Source of the DNA: Varanus komodoensis
Lineage: Eukaryota; Chordata; Lepidosauria; Squamata; Varanidae
Length of the DNA: 64,000 nucleotides
Reading direction: 5' to 3'
NCBI RefSeq assembly: GCF_004798865.1
Contig: NW_025335268.1
Span: 85,184,934-85,248,933 of the forward strand
Below are positions 58,100 through 64,000 of this stretch, in pieces. The stretch's first letter is position 1. Each line of letters starts with the position of its first letter. The translations under genes and the position numbers were made by a program. Under the pieces are notes generated by a model that was not told the DNA's origin, did not search any database, and was given only the letters and a program-made list of their open reading frames with translations.

Positions 58100-61000
58100 T
58101 GCTGGAGTAGTTCATCCCAGGTGAAGCTGTGAAGACACAGATGAGGCTTCAATGAAAAAGGAGAAGAAAAGAAAGAAGAGGCACAATCAGCGAATAACAT
58201 GCAAGCCCAGAAGGCAACAGATGCAGTGTAAACCTGAATTCAACTGATGCATCCCCATCCTTCTGGGCAAACACCATCATGCTTTTTTCCATTTCACAGC
58301 CAATCCCTTTCTTCATGTTTCATGTCTTTCTAGATTGTACACCTGAAGCTAGGGATTGTCTAATTGTTTATTCTTGTAAAGCTCTTGGCAGGCTCTTTAC
58401 TGAAGAGCTGGATAACAATGCTTTGACAAAACAAATAAACAAACTTGGGACCCTCTGCACGTAGGAACACCTGATCTGCAGCTAAGTACGCCCCCCCCAC
58501 CCCAAAAGGAAATGCCTGCCACATTCAAGATTGAGTTTGAAGCAGTTAAAACTATTTTTAGCTTCTGATGGTTGCCAAGGACACAAAATGACCCAAGTGT
58601 TTAAAAATAGAACAGATGCTGTACACAGAGTTAGAAAAGCAGCATCTTCCAAATTACCTAACTGATCAGAAGTTAACAACTTGAAGACATTACAGCCAAT
58701 GCGCCTGATGGCAAGCTAGGCCAGTGCCTGCAGGCAGCCCAAGGGTAGGTCTTTTGGGTTGAACAGATCAGCCGTGAAGTACTGAAGAGTAAATTCAACT
58801 TTCTTAACAAAACAGCTCACTTCCTAGTCCTGGGATGTAAAAGAATAGAAGGACTGATGCACTAGATGTAAATTTATGCATTTAAAAAAACAACTATAAA
58901 ATCACAATGCTATATGGTTTTGTTTGTATTATCCTAAATTTTATTCTAAGTTACTCTGAATAAAATGTCATTTTAAAAACAAGTAGTTGTTGGTAAGTTT
59001 AAAGAACAATAATAGCTGAGCCATAGTCTTCAGCTGGCGCATCAGAATTAATGTGGAATACACAAGCAATATTCAAAATTTAAATAGTAACTATCCTGGT
59101 GAGTAAAGTAGAAGAACTTGTTTCCTCCTGCCATAACCATGACTCTGAAATAATCTGACACCAAGCAGTTAACTGATATGGGTTACATATTGTGTATGTG
59201 TGTGGGGGGTGGGGTGGATTGCCTATTTAATTGGACATTAGCATATACAGATGGGGATGTTTGCAAAAGGAGTTAAATTTGTGTTTGTTTTGTGGCTCAC
59301 TCACAACAAATTCCTTGCCAGGAAACAGCTGCCGGAAATGGAGCAGATGCATCTTCCAATGAAGGAGCAAAATCAGAATCTGAGAATCAGATCTACATGT
59401 TAATGCTTCTGTTTTCTCTGATATGGGATTTCTCTATATGAGGCCTTTAACCCACTGCTTTACTGGGGCTTTTTCTTGCATTTTCACTGCAAGTGGATAA
59501 AAGCCTTCTTCGCATTGAGTATGAGTTTGCATTTCTCTGCTTTTCTACATAGTCTATTAACCAGCCATAAGGTGGCGCTGTGGTTCAGCACCCATAGAGC
59601 AGATTTCCCACAATGCATGAAGCTCTTGCTCTGCTTTGAAATTTAGTATCTGATTATCCTTGCTTTTTAAAAAGGTGGCAAAACAGATGCAGAAAACAGA
59701 AGGACTTTGTGAAAGGGTCTTACAAGCTTCTGTGAAGGATGGCAAATGCAAAATAAATGCCTCATGAAAAGGCTGTGGTGTGTTACAGGCGACCCAACAA
59801 CATGAGAACAAGGCATGGATTTCAGTGTGATTTGAAAACAACCTCAGCAACCCACACTTATTGGGTTCAGCACCCAGAAAGGGCAATTATGCTAATTAGC
59901 AACAAATGACCTGTAAGGGTAGGAAAAGAAAATAATCTGCCATGGGTTTTATCCTGTGTCCATCTAGACACAGTGGCACTAAAGAACAGCAGCATTGTAC
60001 GCAATTTATTAGGGTCAGGGTGGCCACAGTCCTATACAAAGTCACTGGTGAGTGAGCTGTACTGAATTCAGCAGTGCTTGCCACTGACTGGATATGCCAG
60101 ATAGGCAAAATACCTCCCTAAGAAAAGGGCTTCAGCCGGCTGCAATGCAGATATTCACTTTTTAACCGTAATTGCACAGAATCTTGCAAAGATTTCAATT
60201 GCAAGACTGACATAGGAACCCCCATCAAGCAAAAGAAAAGAAGAATAACCTTGGCTTAATCATTTCCCAATTGTCTGACTTCCTATATGCCAGTGTGACA
60301 TAAATAATAGTGAGATTTCAAAGGTTCTTATCACCTGATTCACCTGCCAGTACAAGGAGGGCTTTTCAGTTACCCAAAGGCTCCATCAGATGAATCTATT
60401 ATTTCTGATGTAAAAGAAAAAAAGTCCTAGAACTGTACACTGGTATAATCTGCCACCACTTCCCCATTTCTGCTCTGCATCCCTTACATGGCAGCCTAGC
60501 TCCCAGGACAATTTCTCACTGTCTTGCAGGTGCTGGCTCAGACAGAGCGAACCAGGAGGAGACTGATCCTTTTACTGAAAGGCACGAAACCCATAGCTCA
60601 GGGCATGTCTGCCCCCACTTTTGGGGCCAAACTAGGTCAGGTCTCCCATTGTGCCACAATTATTCTCAAGCAGCCACACCGGAGGGAGGAGAAAATTCAG
60701 TCTAGACTTTGGCAATGGGGGGCAATGGATTGCATGCAGCAAACAGAGCCTGGGGGTGGTTCACAAAGGTGGTCTGTGGAGAGGAGGGATAAACCTCATC
60801 CCTTGCACCATGCTTCCAACCCATTCCCCACAACAGCTGCTTTTGCAAGAAATATGATGCCCAGTCACCATTCTCCACTGTTTCGTATAGGTTGACTCCC
60901 AGGTTGCAAAGCTTCAAAAGTGGTCCTGGTGCTGGGGCTTGTAGGGGATGGCATTGCAGCATTGTCTGAAAATCAGGGATGCTGGTATCATCTGCCACTT

Positions 61001-63030
61001 TCTCTGCCCCTCCGGTTTTGCTGTTCCCTTTCAGCTCAGATGCAATCATTCCTCACAGTGAGGGGAAAGTAATTTTCCCAGCAACAATATAGAGTTCCCT
61101 TTGCCAGGCAAGCTATTCTAGTGTGGCTTGCCCTTGAAAAGGGCAGCGAAGACCCATGAAATTTACCAAAGATCTGCTTCTGGTGGGAATGAAAACCACC
61201 AGAGCTCATTTCATGGATCTTGGACTCCCCTTGTGGGAAGGGTTGGCTACAGAGATGGCAGCCGTACTTCAAAAATTACTACTAATCCACTCTGGTTTCC
61301 AAAAGGTGCACATGGATGTTTCTAGCTTTTGCAAGTTCTAGGCCAGTGTAGCGAAAAGTGGAGTCCAGACAAACGAATCTATGCAGGGGAGGTGGAATTG
61401 TTCTTCTTTAAAAGGAGTGTGTGATCTGTGCCATCATTCTGTTTTTGCTTATACCAAGAAAGGAAAAGAATCTCTGCCACCACTGGCAAGACATTCATGT
61501 AACTTGCTTGAGGCAGTTGTCTATTTGATAATAACGCCTATGCCATGGAAATTCAACCCTTCTGATTAACTGTAAACCTCTTTCTATGTAATGGATTTTG
61601 ATTTCATCTTTTTAAACACACAAATGAGTACATCTACTTGAGAGTGCATGGGTTTGGCCCTTTACATACCTCATTCATACCTTCTCAGTAGATTAGTAAA
61701 GTATATTACCATGAGCACAGGTGTCTTTCTAACAAAGGAATAAATTTCAATAGCTAGTGCATTCATTTCTTTTCAAGATGATGATGGAATCCTTGACTAC
61801 ATAGGAGAAAAGAGAACAATTTGGTTGATGGCAGACACCCTCCCCTCTTTTCTGTTGACAAGATATTACATTCTTTCTGTCATTTTCTTTATTTTTTTAA
61901 AGGTACCTATATCATGCTACCTGCACCTGATAGTTCTGCTGACCCTGGTTTACAGGAGAAGATTATTTTCCAGCAGAGGTTACAGCAATAGATAAAGCGA
62001 GTTTCACATTCGAGATGAATCAGAATTAATTATGTGTTCCATTTTCATTAGAACTGCAGCTGTAAACAGAATTTGTGGGGGGCAGAATCCTCTTGGCCAT
62101 GATCTCAGCTCAGTAACATCTCAGATTACGTAAACCAAACACTAGCTGAAATACTTTCATTTGAGCCTGCATTTTGCCATTATACTGCAGTGATTCCATG
62201 GAACGTTTGCAAACATTCACACTTCAGACACCTAGCTACATATAATTAAAGAAACTTGTTCTACAATTAATGACAGGATATCAATTTGTGGAAGGGTGGC
62301 TTTAAGTTTTGAGGGACTCAGTGTAAGAGTGATGGAGATTTCCAAGCAAGGTTTTATTGTGCTAGAAGAGTCAGCAGTAATTAATTGGTTTGGGGATGCC
62401 AAAGTCCTAGAACAGGAGAAGGGGAGAAATCAGGTGCCTAATTACTGTTCTTAAATTTCCTTAAGCCCTAGTTAGCATAGTCAATGGAGAAGGAGAATAG
62501 AAACTGTAGTCCAGCAACATGCTAACGGTCACAGGTTCCCTGCCCCGGCCTAGAAGAGCAGGTGCTAAAATAGCTTAGCCTTTACTGTTTAGAACAACTT
62601 AAAATGGGATTGTTGTGAGGCTGTACATCAGTTGTTTGGAAAAATATGAGATCCAAAAGGGAATAGCAAGAAAATGGAGATATGACCCTTGGGCACTTCA
62701 AGGCGACATTCTGCAAATACAGCCATAGCCTCTGCTACGAAAAGCCAAACCCTCCATCACCCCACTGTGTTCCACAAATAAAGGAAAATAAATGTCCTTT
62801 TCAACATATAAATGGAGGAGACCACCAGTCCAACTCTGCTAGTTCAAGTAATGCTGTTTAGTCTTTAAAGTTTAGACTCAAACTTTATTAGAGGAAGGCA
62901 AAACATGCAATGTGTTGCATGTGCTCCTGTTGCTACTAAGGTACTCCCTACCTAACATATTTATATCAGTTTTGTAACCATGAAACTGTCAGGGAAGATG
63001 GCCAAAAAGGAAGAGATGCATCACTAAACC
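58100..63030. other. No gene recognised; repeat-poor at 61880-62270
   Basis: Largest plus-strand frame (60524-60895, 123 codons) begins beside a 'cactgtcttgcag' splice-acceptor-like sequence, but its product resembles nothing known. A decayed hairpin-family copy may lie at 62480-62545. 61880-62270 looks unique and possibly constrained. Confidence 0.4.
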
Positions 63031-63036
63031 AGAGAA

Positions 63037-63330
63037 CAAAAGAGGATACTGATTTGCATAACACCTGTATATGCTGATTTATATTTATAGATGCAAATTT
63101 AGAAATTATTATGCAAGCGGAAATACAGTGCATCTCGCCAAAGTGTGCATGAGCCTTGACCGGCCCACCTTTGTGATTTGCCCACTCTGTTGCCCAGGTG
63201 CTGTTGATAGGGAACTTCAAGGCCTAGCTTTTCCTTTAGCTTGTTCTTTATCTTTCAACAGGGCTTACACTGGACAGCCCTTCAGGCAGAGGACAGCTCT
63301 GAGACAGAGATCAGTCTTTAGCAGCACTTC
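63037..63330 (+). repeat. Unnamed interspersed repeat, copy 3
   Basis: Same order of landmarks as copy 1: 'actgatttgcataacacc', AT-rich block, 'cccacctttgtgatttgcc', 'gtgctgttgatagggaacttcaa', 'tggacagcccttcaggc' and 'agagatcagtcttta'. No open frame is shared. Confidence 0.7.
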
Positions 63331-63334
63331 CACC

Positions 63335-64000
63335 AGAGAACTGTCCCTTGCAAAAGGAGACGTGGACATCCTACATGGCTTCCTTTTCTCTCCCCCAAAT
63401 CCTGGAAAATGTAACCGGATGAGAAGTCTAAGAAATCTCCATCAGAAATTTCTAACCCCTTCACAGAGCAATTCATTATAGTCCCCTGGGGAGAATGAAG
63501 CACCATTAAGGGTGCAGTTGGATGCATGCTTAGACACCAAAAGTGATACAGCTGTTGAGCAGAGGGGGCAAAAACTTCTAGAAGCTGCTTGTTCTCTGCT
63601 GGTCAGTAACTGAGATCAACCTCTACTTCTCATATCTGCAGCTATAATGTCTAATGAACTTCCTTGTGGAAGGGTCCTTATAGAGAGGTTCTCAGACTGC
63701 CAAGAGGTTGTGTCGCTTACTTTTCAGCAAGAAAAAAAGAGAGATAACTTTTAGAGTTCCAAACTTATCCTTCTGGAATATGAAGACATGGAGGTTAAGG
63801 GTTATTCGCTACGACAGCTTCCATTGTTGGGTTTGTGTGGGTGGGTAGTTTGTTTTTTAAGTCTTTCCTGCCCAAGGCAGGCCTGAATAGTTGTTTTACC
63901 CATTTTCCTGATTCACATGCATTATTCATAATATATCTTCTTTACTTGAATATAGGTTGCACTCAATTATATCTTAGAAAGTGTTGTAGTTGCCATGAGA
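63335..64000. other. No gene recognised
   Basis: Unique sequence to the right edge. Short frames only. Confidence 0.45.

Noticed and set aside
60524-60895. 123-codon plus-strand frame beside a splice-acceptor-like sequence
   Set aside because: The product resembles nothing known, and an isolated acceptor-like motif is common by chance.
1-64000. CRISPR array, operon or bacterial mobile island
   Set aside because: No regularly spaced repeats, no dense gene order; the repeat content is clearly vertebrate.

Overview
This window looks like intergenic or intronic DNA from a squamate reptile (lizard or snake). I base that on the repeat mix: a BovB/RTE LINE with a readable YADD motif at the left edge, several L2-clade LINE 3' ends carrying the C-terminal end of reverse transcriptase (RT) and (AAAT)n tails, a 5'-truncated L1, and two tRNA-derived SINE families, one of them CORE/MIR-like with a 'gtggtgtagtggttaagag' head. 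Short palindromic elements are also present. I recognise no host protein-coding exon, no RNA gene and no CRISPR array. The longest open frames (up to about 160 codons) are low-complexity, overlap frames on the other strand, or lie inside LINEs.

Layout. 0-10 kb: BovB RT fragment at the left edge; an L2 tail at 3.4-3.8 kb; a hAT-like MITE cluster at 5.4-5.9 kb; a TG-rich degenerate repeat at 6.75-7.0 kb; a minus-strand L2 inserted in a plus-strand L2 at 7.56-8.56 kb; another L2 3' end at 9.3-9.8 kb. 10-20 kb: first copy of an unnamed octamer-bearing repeat, two RTE-type LINE 3' ends, a SINE lacking its B box, second copy of the unnamed repeat (reversed, 15.65 kb), an L2 tail, and an LTR-element fossil near 19.2-19.7 kb. 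20-35 kb: mostly unique DNA with a 50-bp alternating purine-pyrimidine tract (23.2 kb), a palindromic element (25.0 kb), a BovB 3' end (26.0-26.3 kb) and a SINE (27.5 kb). 31.3-32.3 and 34.6-35.3 kb are repeat-poor. 35-50 kb: repeat-poor stretches at 37-38 and 40.3-40.8 kb, a tRNA-SINE, several L2 pieces, an RTE 3' end, a G-rich block (47.0 kb), and a SINE split by an L2 insertion (47.5-48.1 kb). 50-64 kb: an L2 remnant, a possible solo LTR, a 1.1-kb L1 flanked by a perfect 17-bp target duplication (55.4-56.6 kb), a SINE (56.8 kb), and a third copy of the unnamed repeat (63.0 kb).

Nothing here amounts to a multi-gene system. The observations most worth following are the three-copy octamer-bearing repeat, the datable nested insertions, the L1 with intact target duplication, and the repeat-poor blocks, which may be conserved regulatory DNA. 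That last idea is an inference that only cross-species alignment can test.
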